Source: Rhynchonema sp. JSB1_4
Taxonomy: Eukaryota; Nematoda; Chromadorea; Monhysterida; Xyalidae
Reading direction: 5' to 3'
NCBI GenBank assembly: GCA_030248065.1
Contig: JASAMV010004258.1
Coordinates: 62,001 to 126,000, forward strand
Length of the DNA: 64,000 nucleotides
The position numbers and the translations under genes were made by a program. Each line of letters begins with the position of its first letter. Position 1 is the first letter of the stretch. A model generated the notes under the pieces. It worked only from the letters and a program-made list of their open reading frames with translations, was not told the DNA's origin and searched no databases. This document shows positions 1 through 13,000 of this stretch, piece by piece.

Positions 1-421
1 TCTGTCCCAATTCTACCTTTTGGGCCCGAAATCCACACGGTGCGCATATTGAAACTCGGTTCCTAACGGTCGTTGGGTGTACACTTGCTCTTACTTGGGC
101 TTGTCATTCGACATTACCATTAGAACCGACATTGTGAGCGATGTCAAGCTTGTTGATCGCATCTTATCAATCTTGGTCACGTGACTGCTTTTGAGTTTTG
201 GAATATTCCAAGATTCGTGACGTTACTTGTTTCGACTGGCTGACGAACAAGTGTGGTTTCCAGACTGCAGCAAAGTCGACCTTTATATTTGTCGAGTATC
301 GATAAATCTCGAAATGTCCTTGATTCAAAAAAGACTAATACGATTACCAAGTTTGATACCTGGCTGTCGAACCGGTTGACCGTCAGCATTTATTTCCATA
401 TTTTAATGTTCCCATTGTCAG

Positions 422-1015
422 GGTCGTGTACTGTCGCTGAAGGCGCGCGATTGCGACGACAAACCCGCCGCCGACCGGATGGTTTCGGAGGCGAAGGCGT
501 GTTTCCTCGGTTCGCTATCGATTATGTCCAATCACATTCCGTCGTTGCGACAACTCACCGGGGTCTATCAGATCGAGGGCAATTTGAAGATGGCTGAGAA
601 GGTTTTGCGGTTAGTTTCATGATGTTGACAAAATTTGCTGACATCCGGGTCGGGTAGGGACTATAGTTGTTTGGTATTCACGTGTAGCGTCAGTGCGTCT
701 CTTCGCTGACAACAAGCCAGGTGCGCGTGGTGCTATTATATTTGAAGTTAGAAACTTTGAATGCAACATGTGTGTTGTGCATCGTGTACTTTTGGTTGTC
801 TGTTTCGACCGTGACTCAAAAAACACAAATGTTTTTGCAGCGACTTGGTTCGAATCGAGCCGTTGGAGCACGAGACCTGGCAACGACTCGGTCAAGTGTT
901 GGCCGAACAAAACCGATTTGATGAAGCCACCGAATGTTTCGGTACGGCCACACAATTGGAAGACTCGGCACCGATTATGCCATTTACGGTCATACCTAGA
1001 GTTGTGCACTTGTAG
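422..1015 (+). CDS. TTC7: TTC7 (tetratricopeptide repeat protein 7), C-terminal two exons
   Basis: Two exons, 422-609 and 841-1015, join in phase (62 codons plus 2 nt, then 1 nt plus 58 codons including TAG). The acceptors are TTGTCAG and TTTTTGCAG; the donor is GTTAGT. The product has TPR-like helices (SLRQLTGVYQIEGNLKMAEK, then ETWQRLGQVLAEQNRFDEAT) and ends in PIMPFTVIPRVVHL, which matches the conserved SPxxPFxxIPR tail of TTC7A/TTC7B. In known species TTC7 is the scaffold linking EFR3 and FAM126/hyccin to PI4-kinase III alpha at the plasma membrane, where the complex makes PI4P. Only the C-terminal 120 residues were found. Upstream exons probably lie left of the window; bases 1-421 hold no exon I could defend. 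The gene converges on the nuclear receptor gene at 2.6 kb. Confidence 0.85.
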
Positions 1016-2654
1016 CTCGATGGAGACTGGCCTGTTTCCGGATGATTTTGGCTTGTGTCAAACTTGATGATCGCTGACATTTTGTATTGAAGATGTTTTG
1101 TGATTTACTGACATCGCTAAGTTCGACCAGTCTAAAAGTTGTATCCACACTCGTACAACCAGAAACTCGTACACTGGTCAAAAACGGATGTCATCAGCGA
1201 GTCTTGAATACAACAGTCAGGTGATCAAATCAGGACCGAATCGATCATCAAGGTTGATCGGCCTTCATCTCCAGTCACAATAGCAGGTTGCCTATCCCAA
1301 TATTTACTGAATTCTCAAACGCGGTTTTTACCAGCGACTTACGCGTAGAATTTGTTAACGGTGTTGTACCTTGCTAATGATTATTGGTTTCTTTACACAT
1401 GTGAACATGCTACCCATTTTCTGTTAAAATCGTGCTAGTCATGTGTTCTTGAACCTGTGCTCGTGTGAAACAATATTGCGTATATGATCAAAAATACGAG
1501 TTTGATTTATTTTGGTCGCACACAACGTTAGGCGGATATACGAGCACTAGCGTTGACCACTGAAAGCGTGGTGTACAGCAAAACAGTTGTACAGTATAGG
1601 CATACGATAGCTCCAGGTGACAAAGATAGTGAAGAAGCATGACACCGCGCAGCGGATATGCGCTCGCTTGAGAAATGAAACGTTCGGGAAAAGCATGGAC
1701 ATTTGACTTAGACACACACAAGACAAATCTTTGTGCGGCACGATAACTGGTCCAGCGCGACTGGACACAAAACACCTGACTCGGAGATCAGAACTCTAGA
1801 ATTTTCCTCGCAAAACATCCACTAATCACCTTTCTAGTGTCAGCCTAGCAATCTAAATGGGTACATCAACGAAGAATACATCACTCTACGAAAGGCACTA
1901 AACTCGTAGTAACACCGACATAAAAACATCAGGATTTGGGTCCTCCGGTCCACAGAAACGGAATTACACAGACGTTGCATAACGAAAATTTGTTCACGAT
2001 TTCCATTTTTGTGTGAACGTCTTTGGGATTCAGTTTCTGTGGCGCGGGCCATGTCAATGGATAAAACATCCAAATCACGCACAGTTCACAAGCGATGTAC
2101 ACAAATTAGCAAGAACTCTAACGTTCTCACAATTCTACAACCAAAGGAAATCATCGCAATTGCTTGGCCACAGTTTTGTGTTTGTGACAAAGAACCGGTT
2201 GAAAGAGCTCACAGTTTTGAAATATAAACCACAATGGAGTATTCTTTACATAACGAACGTCAAAAAATAGGCAGAAATTGATCGAACTTCACCAACGCAA
2301 TAATCCACAGAAATATGTTGAGTGGTTTTCATGGATGAAATGCCCCCGGCAGAGATATGAACCATGTAAATGCCCAAGTGACTCGAAAACTAACAAGAAA
2401 AAGAAATCGAAAAGAAACCAAGAACGTGTGTAACAATGAATGGAAAAGACACAAAAAATACAGAAATCACTTGTTATTACTGTGATGTTGACAATGCCTC
2501 AAGTGTCAAGGCAAGGCAAGACGAAGAAAACGAGATGTACTGTATATGTATAAGTGTAAATAAAAGCAGAACTTAAAAATTTGGTCACGAACAAGCACAA
2601 CCGAGTGAAAATGTGTAATACATGAAAAGGCAGACAAAGCGCTGATAATGATGT
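1016..2654. other. Convergent intergenic spacer
   Basis: This spacer lies between the TTC7 stop codon (+) and the nuclear receptor stop codon (-). It should carry both 3' UTRs. An AATAAA-type signal in GTAAATAAAAGCAG is seen near 2,560 on the plus strand. I see no coding exon or RNA gene. Confidence 0.6.
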
Positions 2655-5600
2655 TCAGTTTGAAGACGCCGTCGGTGACGAGTCGTTGCCGGTCGCAGAC
2701 TTGGAGCTCGGGTCCTGGTCAAAGTCGTGTTGCATGTCCATGTTGAGAATGAAGGGCAGAATGTTCTCGATCTGAAGGAGGTAGAAAAATAGGGAACCTA
2801 GGCAAGGCTCGGGGAAATTCTAAATGTTTGAGAGATCATGGGTACGCATCGACTATGTGTGCATACCTGAACGCTACCAATCAGCTCCGAGAAAAACAGA
2901 TCGACGAGAATGTGTCGTTTGAAGTCGCGCAACCGTGCGAGCAACAGCAACAACTGACTGTGTCGACTGACCACATCGCGTTGCTGGTCACATCCACTGG
3001 CGATGTGTTCATAGAGTTGCTGCAATGCCAGATCCTGCAGACTGCGCAGGTACTCGTTGTGATGCGGGGCGCCACGTGTCATTGTGTCTGCAAACGAAAC
3101 TGCTTGTATGATGTTTCATGTCGTGTAATTCCAGAGGACAAGTCGGAACACACATACACGCACCTGTGGTGGCAAACGATATGAGTTTGAGGTAGCCGAA
3201 TTCGTAGCTGTCGACGTTGAGTGTGTGTACGTGCTTGAGTATGACCTGCAGACGCTGTATCTGCTCGTGCACTTCTTCGTAGTTCGCAATCGGTAGTTGT
3301 CCTTCAAAAAGGGCACTTTTTAGCATTGCTCCAACACTCGAACTAGTCACTAACCGAGTGCTGCACAAGTGCGTAGCCGTACGTTTATGGCGTCGAGCAC
3401 ATTGGCGAGACAGAATTGACTAGAACATTGCAACAGTCCCAACAAGAACAGGTCCGACCAGCGCTCCTTCAGTATCGACTCTTGCGGATTGCTTGGACTG
3501 CAAAATGAATTGATCATTCTCATGCTTGGAATCGGAAACTTCTATGTATGAGAGACAAAAAACAATGAAAGATGTGCAACTCACATTAACGACAGCTGAT
3601 TTATACGTTTCAACCAATGTACAGAGAGGAACAGCAATCGTGACGCAGTCTCACAAATGTACTTCATGTCGGCTACCTGAAAGCAGGAATGGTTGACCAT
3701 GTTGATACATACAGTTACTTCTGAGCTGCACACACACAGATGCATCTTGATCCGTACCTGAGGCATGGGCACAGGTACGGGCAGGTCAAAGACGACCTTG
3801 TCGTTGTCAAGCAGCGGTCGTGTGTCGTCCAATGGCGTGTCAACACGTTCACGTTTCATCGGCGGCTCATCGTCACCTGTTGTCGTCGTTGTGCCGTTCG
3901 CTTCGGGGCTTCGCTCGCCCTGCCAAGTCAATTTTTGAATGAGTCATTACTCATATTTGAACATCGGTCTCCAATTGATCGATGTACCTACTGTATGCAT
4001 ACCTGTAGCAGTCCACCATTGCTGTCGTTGTCACGTGACGCCGGCGGTGACGAGCTGTTGGTCGTAGTCGTACCACCGCCGGCCGTGTTTTGATGGTTGA
4101 CGAATGTCAACAGGTCATTCATCACTGACAGTGTGTTCGCCACAGTGGGTGGTCGAGCAGCAGCAGCGGTCAACAGTTGTTGATGATGTGTGAGTAGATT
4201 GGCCGTTACCGATGGTTGCAATGACATCGGTGGGGCAGGTGCTGGTGGGATGGCCTGAATGTCATAGACTGTGTCGCTCAATGAGTCGAATGTTGATAAA
4301 TATAAATGACGAATCCACGTGACAAAGCATTTGGTTGCACGCCAGTGCCATGAAACATCGTTGGGAGCAGCGAATAATCTTGCCTAACGTCTTGTCGACT
4401 GGACTAACCAGGGGAGTAACTTTGTTTCTGGGCGCAGTGATCGTGCAGTTGATGGGTTCCATCTTGATGTCACTGTGCGACACGGTGACCATCGACGGAC
4501 TTGCTATTGTTGTACTTGTTGTTGATGTTGCATTGCGAACAACAGTGGTGTTGTTGGTGCTGACAGCGTTATTGTTGTTGTTGTTGTTCGGCTTGCGTTC
4601 CGATTGGACAGCTGCAAAAGGATGTCAGCTAACGTTTCAAGTAAAATTTTTTTACCAATGGCAAGTTAAGAAGTATCGGGCTTGAATCCGCCTAGTAGTT
4701 GCCTATGTGTAGGTAGCTGGCTGTATGCTGCAGCTGTCAGAAAAGCGTTTAGGTTGTAAGAGGCGAAAACTACAAGCGATTAGCAAAGCGTTAGCAGCGG
4801 GGTGACGTGCACTTACACTCACTGCGCATGCCGACACTCAGACACTTCTTCAGTCGACAGTATTGACACCGGTTACGGTGAAATTTGGTCACCGGACATT
4901 CTTTGGAGCCTCTGCACACGTATCCCATCTGTTTGCGAATTGACCGTTTGAAGAATCCCTTGCAGCCTGCGCGGGAAAGAAGAAATCTGCGTTTGTTGTC
5001 AGTTTGTTCCGTGAGTGACGGTATGGCGGTACCTAACAATGGCTAATATCCTCACGTGCAAGGTAGACATTCGTCAATGCATGCATACCTTCACAACTTT
5101 GGGCCCCGTAATGTCGCCCGGATGATTTATCGCCGCACACGACGCACAGTTCGACACAGAGTTCCCGTAGTGCGCTGTTCGGTGCAGCTGAGTAGCTGTT
5201 GGCAGATGAGTGGCTGAGATGGTCACCGTTTCTGACGCCGATGGGAACACCCAGGCTCGATGCTCGACCACCGATTGGTGCCGGGGACGTGCTGGGTCCG
5301 GCTGATAGCAGACTGGTGTTCGGGGTCAACAGACCACCATTGGTGGCGTCCATTGACATATTGGGCGTCGACAGTAGCGAAGGTGTGCTCATCTGAAGAA
5401 GGGCGAGAATTGGTTGACAATCATATGTCTCCTCAAGCCAATTTTTTCAAAGAATCTCATGAAGCCAACCTGGCTGAATGGTAGCGAGTTGAGCTGCTGT
5501 AGAATGTTGGTAGTTGCCGGACTCTGACACTTTGCCGGCGTCGTGCCACCAGCGTTGTTGGCCGTCAGCTGTGAATGTGCCGCCGTCAGCGCTTCGAGGT

Positions 5601-5947
5601 TGCGCTGCGCTGTTGCTGCCTGCAAATGTCGATGGATGAACATTTCGTGGGAACGAGCTTTGGTTTTGCTATACTGTACATGTAAAGCAGGTTCGAATGC
5701 CACAAACCTGGAGTAATGACAACATGCCCTGCGGCGTCATCAGTCCAGCGGACATCATTGTGTCCTTCGGTGACTCGTCCGACTGGTCAACTGATGATGG
5801 CTGTTGATTCAGTGCGCACTGGTCCTTGCTGATTGATGTTTCATGAGATCGTTGACTATACGATGATGTTGAGTGGCTGGTCTGCTGCTGAGTCTTTGAT
5901 GAGGACGGCGCGTCGAAATGGATGGATCTCTGGGGATGTCGTGACTT
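2655..5947 (-). CDS. NR2C: NR2C-type (TR2/TR4, testicular receptor) orphan nuclear receptor, 12 exons, 5' end incomplete
   Basis: Exons on the minus strand, in transcript order: 5708-5947, 5470-5619, 5089-5392, 4817-4966, 4389-4611, 4003-4276, 3758-3919, 3585-3676, 3355-3497, 3164-3301, 2867-3087, 2655-2771. All phases agree and sum to 2,214 nt (737 residues plus TGA). Order: Ser/Gln/Thr-rich N-terminus (1-212), two-zinc-finger DNA-binding domain (213-278) with P-box [10 protein letters not shown], then ESVQSERKP, the C-terminal extension typical of TR2/TR4; a poorly conserved linker of about 220 residues with Asn and Thr runs; a ligand-binding domain (502-737) containing [14 protein letters not shown], and [19 protein letters not shown] as the last helix. 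Family members bind AGGTCA direct repeats in the nucleus and repress or activate transcription. The first exon here opens in phase 0 after a good acceptor, so a start exon lies upstream. The 4276/4389 junction is the least certain. Confidence 0.9.
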
Positions 5948-6978
5948 CTGAAATCGAGTTTTGCCCTTTTGTCATTTGACCATCAAACCTGTCAACAATT
6001 GAACAATTGGTGTACGATTACACACGCGTTCATTGTTCTATACGCCATTGGATGACCCATTTTTTGAGTTTCTAACTGGATTGGATTGTATAGTGCAGGT
6101 ACATTATCGTTAACAACAATAGCTTAAACAACGCGTCGCAAACAGGCAGCTGTTAACAGATCTGGTGCACAGAATCGCAGTGCTTTGGAAAACAGGAATG
6201 GCCACACACATCACACACACACAAACGAGTAAATAATTGTTGAACTGGTGAGCATAAGCTGCAGCGCGACCCACTACAAAGGGCAAAGGGCACTCAGCTT
6301 TGGACAAACAAGCAAACAAAGGGGCAGATAACGCTTTGTTGATTATTTAGCTGTTTGCTGCCTACCCACAAACAATCAACAATAAATAAGAAGTCATTGA
6401 ATGAAACGCGCGCACCGCGGTTTGGAAGACGAAAGGTAGGACAAACTGGTGATTTTCGCACCTCGGTTGGCAAATAAGGTTCGGGAATAGGATTAGAACA
6501 ATGGAAAACATATGGTTGGTTATGCATGGTCGTTAAATCAAGTCATTTCACAATGCGATCATTGTGAACGGTCGTCAAGACGTGTCGTGTCATCACCAAA
6601 GCGATCGTTTATCACGTTTATAAACCCGGAGGCTGCTGCTGACATCAGTGAAAGTGAAGGGAGACACTTGTTCGTGACTGATCCTTTATCATCTGGGTGT
6701 GTATTGTGTTCGACCTCGGTCGCAGGTCATGTTGTTGGCACAAACAGAAACGCGTGCTGGTGTGTGAAATATGATGGCTGCGACTTTCACACAGATTCTG
6801 TCGCAGGGGGCTTGTTGCAGTGCAGGAATAAATGAAACCAAAAACAAAACGCACGAGTGATTAGCGAACTAAATCAAATTTTTAACCGTACAATGCGAAG
6901 TCGGGCGGCTTCTTGCACTACATAAGTTCTGTCAAACATACATATGTACATGATCTTGTAATCACAACAAGCTACGTA
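5948..6978. other. Non-coding stretch upstream of the receptor exons
   Basis: No exon with a convincing acceptor, donor and phase was found. The missing 5' exon or exons of the nuclear receptor should lie in this direction, so it may be intron. Short CA/GT runs occur near 6,200. Confidence 0.4.
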
Positions 6979-7307
6979 TAGTCCGTCCACCAGCTCATGG
7001 CACCTTCTGTTGCTGCTGGCCGACTTGTTCCCTTCCTCCACGTTCTAATGAAAGAGAAATTGAGTTTCCGAAAAAAATTATTTTTGCTCCTAAATTGCTG
7101 TGTTTATGAAATCGACGTGTTTTATAGATTTTAATTTAATTTAATTTTAAATTTGATCGAATTCAATCGTTTTCGACACATTTTATTATATTTTTTAGTT
7201 TTTTTGCAAAATCGCTTGCACTCAATTTCTCTTTCATTAGAACGTGGAGGAAGGGACCAAACCAGCCAGCAGCAACAACAAAGTGCCATGAGCTGGTGGA
7301 CGGACTA
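6979..7307. mobile_element. MITE with long terminal inverted repeats (family A, copy 1), TA target
   Basis: The ends TAGTCCGTCCACCAGCTCAT and its reverse complement face each other. The inverted repeats run inward about 90 bp (through a GAACGTGGAGGAAGGGA block and AATTTCTCTTTCATT) around an A/T-rich centre. TA flanks both sides (6977-6978 and 7308-7309), as for Tc1/mariner-type integration. There is no transposase reading frame. A second copy lies at 29,504-29,827. Confidence 0.85.
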
Positions 7308-8606
7308 TACATACATACGTATGTATACTGCATCTTTCTATCTTGTCTTGCTCATCTATCTTTTTCGAGCATTATTGACTTGGGTCAGTATGCGCACTAC
7401 ATACATACATACGTAGTTGACCGACCATAAGCGGCACAAACACAAACACACTGCGATGGCAAACGTCAATCGACAATGTACCCCACATGTACATGTGTGT
7501 GTATGCACACAGCAGCAACGAGCGGTCATCCGGGGTCAACTGAGCGTCGTTGACCCTTACTGACCTTAGGTAACCTTAACCGCTCTCTCTCTCTCTGGCG
7601 CACGCACGAATCAATGTCACATTTGTGTGCGCCTGAGCAGGTCACACGTCCATCAGTGACATATGCGACAAAAATGTCAGGTTTCGGCCCCAAATGATCT
7701 TCGGAGATTAGGATGCAACGATATTCACCCCAAATGACGGAAGGGTCTTCATATTTTGTCTCGTATTTTCCCAAATGATCGGTAGTGGTGACGAATGATG
7801 GGAGCGTATTTCGCATGACACGCAGTGCACATACGCGCGCATGTGACTATGGGGCAGATTTGAGGGTCACGCGTTTGACTACAATGCGAATGAATACACG
7901 ATTTGGTCGGCGGTGATTAGAAATGAGGAGGAAGGCTGGCGCGATTGGTTATTCGTATAATATTATCTCGATGCATACACGTCAAACGATAAACTAATGA
8001 CAATGGGGATAGACCATTACGTTTCATTGAAATTGAAAGCGATGCAGAGGTTGCAGTGAAGACAAGCAGACAGCACATTTGCTGGTTGTGGCTTGATACC
8101 AGGTAGACGGTCTGCATGCACTTCAGGTGCGCTGCACTGCACTACTGTATAGCTTTATGATAGCGAAACTAAAAGTAACGAATCGTTGTTGCGCCCCAGC
8201 GATTTTATCGCCCCATTCATACAAGCACTTGAATGGAATGGATAACCTGCTGACCAAGACACCATTTCACGCTTCACTGACGACGACAGACTGAATTGGG
8301 CAAGTACTACTACACCGCTCATGGGCTTTGTGAGGATGTTGTTGTAATGACCTTTGGATACGGGTGCGACAGGTACGCCTCAGGGAATGACGAGGCGTGC
8401 AAAAACAAATTGGGGCAGATCGATGATCGTGATCGGTAACAAGGTTCGTGAACTACATCATTAGTGAACTTGCTGCCAAAAACGACCTAGCGCGCGGGAG
8501 GAATGCTGCCTGACCGAAATGTGGGACGATACTGCTTTTTGCGCAACGTTCACTTATAAATATCGGTCAGTGCAGTTCACCTTCGCTACCATAGGATAGG
8601 TATATA
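7308..8606. other. Non-coding spacer
   Basis: It contains short ACAT/CATA microsatellite tracts (about 7,305-7,325 and 7,400-7,415) and a CT run near 7,585. No gene is recognised. Confidence 0.4.
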
Positions 8607-10082
8607 CAGTGGCGGCCATAAGTTTTTAGACTCTTGCAGTGGATTTTGAAACTGGTGATTTCTGCTCTCTGCAGCTGTGTGTGAGCTCGGCTGCTCCGTC
8701 CGTTGTCTTGCGGCAGGTGTCCACTATAACCATGGCACATGCCGATCTCAGATCTCCACATCAAAAAAGACTGTGGCAGAAGTTCGGTGCTGGGTCCCAT
8801 TCAGGCCCGGCCAAAAGTTTTTAGACTTTCTCAGATGACCGTCTCTTTGGTTGTTTTTGGTGGCTTTTTGAGTTAAATGCGACCCCTACGAGTAAGTTGA
8901 GGTGCCCTGATCGTTTGTGGAAGGTTTCGCCACTCTTGGTTCCGCAACGGTGGAGGAGTGGCTGATTGGCGGAGGAGGAGCGGCCAAAGTGCCGAAAATC
9001 TCAGAGCTAAACCACTAATCGGTTGTAAAGTGTTATGTCGGTTCAGGTTGTGGTTTGTTTTTAATCTAAACAACGTGACAAACCACTAATGACCATTATT
9101 TGCAAGATTCAGCAATATAGTCACCAGCCACGGTGCCCTCGGTTTTTCCCCGACATTGCCGGATTCACCGGTGGGTTGTAGATTTGGTGATAGCTGAGTG
9201 GAGGTGTGAGCTGGATGGAACCAAACAGGTCGACAGTACAGGCAATCAAGTTTGACTCTTACTAAACTGACAATAACCGGAATTGGATCACTGCCACTAA
9301 AATTACAGAGGGCCCAAATTCACATGTCGGTCTTAACTACTGAATTATGCCCAAATATCAAGGATTGTTTTTGAACCAGTCTGTATTTCTTGAAGGAGTG
9401 GTTCTACGTGGTTATTGTCGTTTGACGAAAGTGAGCTGGTGCAGCAATCGGTCTAACTACAGGGTTGGTGATCCACCCACCCCTATGTACTCCTGAGCTG
9501 CAGACGATAACTATGGTCCGCCGGGGTCCCCGACACCGACCATGCGAATCGCGAAATATTGAAAAGTAACACACGGTTACCAGAGGTTCAGAATATGATG
9601 CTGACGCTTATTTAGCACTTTCAGGACAAGAAGAGATTATAATGAGCGGTCATTCGCAGCTCTAAGACCGATTCATGATCGATCTTTGGGGTTGCCGACA
9701 CTTTGACTGTTCCTCCTCCTCCAATCAGCCACTCCTCCACCGTTATTCATCCGAGAGACTCAACACACATCACAAATGATCGGGCTACCTCGATTTGCCT
9801 CATACACACCAGATTTGTCACCAAAATCAATCAAAACAACCAAGAAAACAATCCACTGAAAAAGTCTAAAAACTTTTGGCCGGGCCAAAACCTGGCCGGC
9901 TGCGAAAAAATTATGCTCGCAACCAAACAATACATAAAGATGGCTTGTTCTGCTGTATGACTAATTAGTGACGTCATACCCAGCCCAGATCCCAAGCTCG
10001 GCCCACTCGCTGCAGTCAGCTTGCTGTTTCAGGCACGTGCATTATTACAACACAAGAGTCTAAAAACTTATGGCCGCCACTG
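8607..10082 (+). mobile_element. Degenerate Tc1-like transposon with IR/DR ends
   Basis: The outer inverted repeats begin CAGTGGCGGCCATAAG and span about 30 bp, flanked by TA at 8605-8606 and 10083-10084. A second, related pair of sites (GGCCAAAAGTTTTTAGACTT) lies about 200 bp inward on both sides, near 8,810-8,830 and 9,860-9,885. Paired direct repeats inside each inverted repeat are the IR/DR layout known from Sleeping Beauty- and Minos-like Tc1 elements. The roughly 1-kb core is the right size for a Tc1 transposase but is full of stops. One short peptide, WLLSFDESEL at 9,409-9,438 (+), resembles the FSDES block around the second catalytic Asp. A further inner inverted repeat (CGGTGGAGGAGTGGCTGATT near 8,950 and its complement near 9,725) adds hairpin potential. 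Probably inactive. Confidence 0.75.
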
Positions 10083-13000
10083 TACATGACATTTCGTCAA
10101 AACGGTGTCACCCACGTACAGTGCACGCGCGCACAATGCAAGCAGAGTGTGCCTGCCTGAGCATAGTGCTGTTCAGTTCGACAGTTACCTTTTCAATCAA
10201 ACTAATATGCAAGTACTGTATACAAAGCAACACCTTCCCGGTATGAAATCGAAACGTAGAACTGTTTTCGAGTGTTTTTTTCGTAAACAGTTTTCTGTGT
10301 CGCGGGCGCGCACTGTGCAAAAACGGAACTGGTGTGGTATTGCATATGTAGTTTGCTGTCAAATTGGCACTGCAATGTATACCTGATGGTGGTGCTCTGC
10401 GCCTTCACCATCATTGTTATTCAAAATCACACCACCTGAGAACGACTGGTCTGAGAGCGCGCCAAAAATTTCGCTATGCGGAAAACGACAGTTTTTGGAA
10501 CGAACGACATTTCGGGCTTCTTTGTGCTTGCTGAATGGCAACCAACTACACAGCAGCTGGCCGGCCGTGACAGAGGTCAGGTGGTGGGTGCACATGCGCT
10601 GCACAAGGGCAGTGAAAGCGTGTGCGCGTTCAGCCGATACACATTTGGTGATGATGACTGACAATTCTGGAGCGGGCGCATGCACGCAGATTTTGAAAAA
10701 ATAACCGGTTTTTGCACACAGCGATGGCGGTGGTGATATGGTGTGCTGCTGTGTGCACATGAATCGCATGTATACATACATCAACAGACCATACGGGCGG
10801 ATCTGCTGTACACGCGGAGGCAGTCAGCCGATTGGAACATGCCCTAGCCCTGCTACCGGATTGGCAAACTGAACACGAATGAGGCCTGCGTAATTGCATA
10901 GCGCAGCGGTAATGTTTCACACTCAGTGATCAACATCAATAGTGACATCGTTATAGATGCATGATCCGGTTCCGTGGTGGTATTAGCAAAGCAAGCCCAA
11001 TTGGTGAACCCGTTGTTCATCATAGGAAGCCAACTTGAATTGCATTTTGATCAATTTCATTGCACAAAGCTCACCAACAACATGCGCTCTGTCACTGCGA
11101 GAACAGCGCGGGATGAGCAGGTATCAGACACGAACAATCCGCAATGCATCGAATGCTAATCGTGTTTTGTCACCGAAACAGGTCGGGCAGACAGACGCTT
11201 GTCAAACATGCGCTTGTTTTGATAATTTTCATTATTTGGGTCTATGGGCCGTCTGACTGAGCCTCAGAATCCTGTGGCCGATTGAGACATGCAGTTTTGA
11301 CAAGTAAAACTAAGGTATAAGCTGATGTACCACAATGTGTACTGTGCGTGTAGTGTGCAGGTGCAAGTAGTAGTCATTGCTGTTGGGTGGGGGCGGCGAA
11401 CGACGAACCTCACGATGTAACTCTCAAGCCTCAAACATCATGCTACCGTAGGCCTGTGGCACAATACAAAGTTGAAAGGTGGGTGCTGAAGTTGATTAGA
11501 ACCTGAGCAGTATGTTTTGAAGCATTGTCACAGCCCACGCACGGTACGTGATTTGTCGGTTGGCTGACCATCTGACAAGCATATGACGCAAACATTAGAG
11601 TTGAGAATAGGCGCTTGACCCGCTGCTGAGAGCAGGCGAGTGTCCACCTGATTGTTAGTGTTGAATGCCCGCTCATCAGATTGACGTCAAACAACTGCAA
11701 GCTTTATAATTGGGGCGGCAAGCGTGATTAATGCGGGTTTGGAGAAGCACAAATTGGGACATATAGTAAGCACACCTTTCGAAGTTTGTAAGCATACCAT
11801 AAATGTATGTACAGTACACTATTTTGAGGCCTAATTATTGATAATCTGATAAGGACAGTTTACGTAAGTAGGATAATCCAAGATAACAATGAAGATTAAA
11901 TGATTGAGAAACCATCAAACGTCATTTCTTGACTACGGTAGTTTAGTTTGCGTCAACCGCGAGCCGGAACCTGGGCGTGGAAAGACTTAAAATTAATCAT
12001 CGCATAAAGTAAAAAGCAAAGTAGTGTTGTGAAAGGTTATTAGCTAAGAAATAATAAAAGGTCATTGGGTGGCCAGCAGGCTTTTCAAGAGGAAACCTGA
12101 GGAACACCGACGTTAGCTTCAGCAGACAGGCGCCCAATTTCCGGGACAAAATTTTCATTAGCAAAGTGTCCATTTATAGATCGGGTTGGTCGCATCCGAT
12201 AACTGCAGAAGTGGCAGGACACATGACATTTAAATGAAGTCCAAGGGCACACTACTCTACGCACCTGGATGGACTTATCAGTCATTATTATATAGTCATG
12301 CACATAATGGAAACTCGCGTGCACTTTCAGAATCCAAACTAGTGAATCGGGAGTTGATAAGAGCCGATTGTTGTGGTTATGCTGCATACAAACAGGAATC
12401 TAATCTTTGCATGGTGAAGATAAAAAAGTGAAATTACATCCCTCCAATGACAATCGCAAGATATATCTGGCATTGGTTGGATAGTATATTTCTGTTGCGT
12501 TGCGATTATCAGTGACATGCGCGTAGGCCGGAGGATTGCAACCCATTCGAACTGGGTGTAAAAGTCGTCAAAGTGCATCTTCTCTCGGAGCGCACTGGAT
12601 TCACAACGAACGTGATCCGGTTTTTTCTCATTTTTTATTGTGTTTGCGTGTTGTTGTAGATGCGCTCGGTGAATCTGCCTCGCGCACACACTCTATGCAC
12701 ATGAATGTACGCTGCTGCAGTTGTGTTTGGACATCAGCACATGCAGTGCAAGTGGATCACACAACACAAATGGAATTGCTGCGTTTGAAAAATCTCATGG
12801 ATTCGAGATTTCGAACAACACAACAACGCTCGAGGGGCACACATGCGGGTTATGTGGTGTGCACACAATGAAAACACGCGCGCACGCACAAGTTCGCTGA
12901 AAAAAGCGAAAGTGAAAGTATTGTATGAGCGCGCAGTATAATGTGCGTGGTGAACTTGACTACTACGGTGACTATACTGGTTGTGTTGTTGCTGGTGTAC

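Noticed and set aside
10880..10960. tRNA-like stretch (GCGCAGCGGTAATG)
   Set aside because: No matching acceptor stem or TTCGA loop at the right distance.
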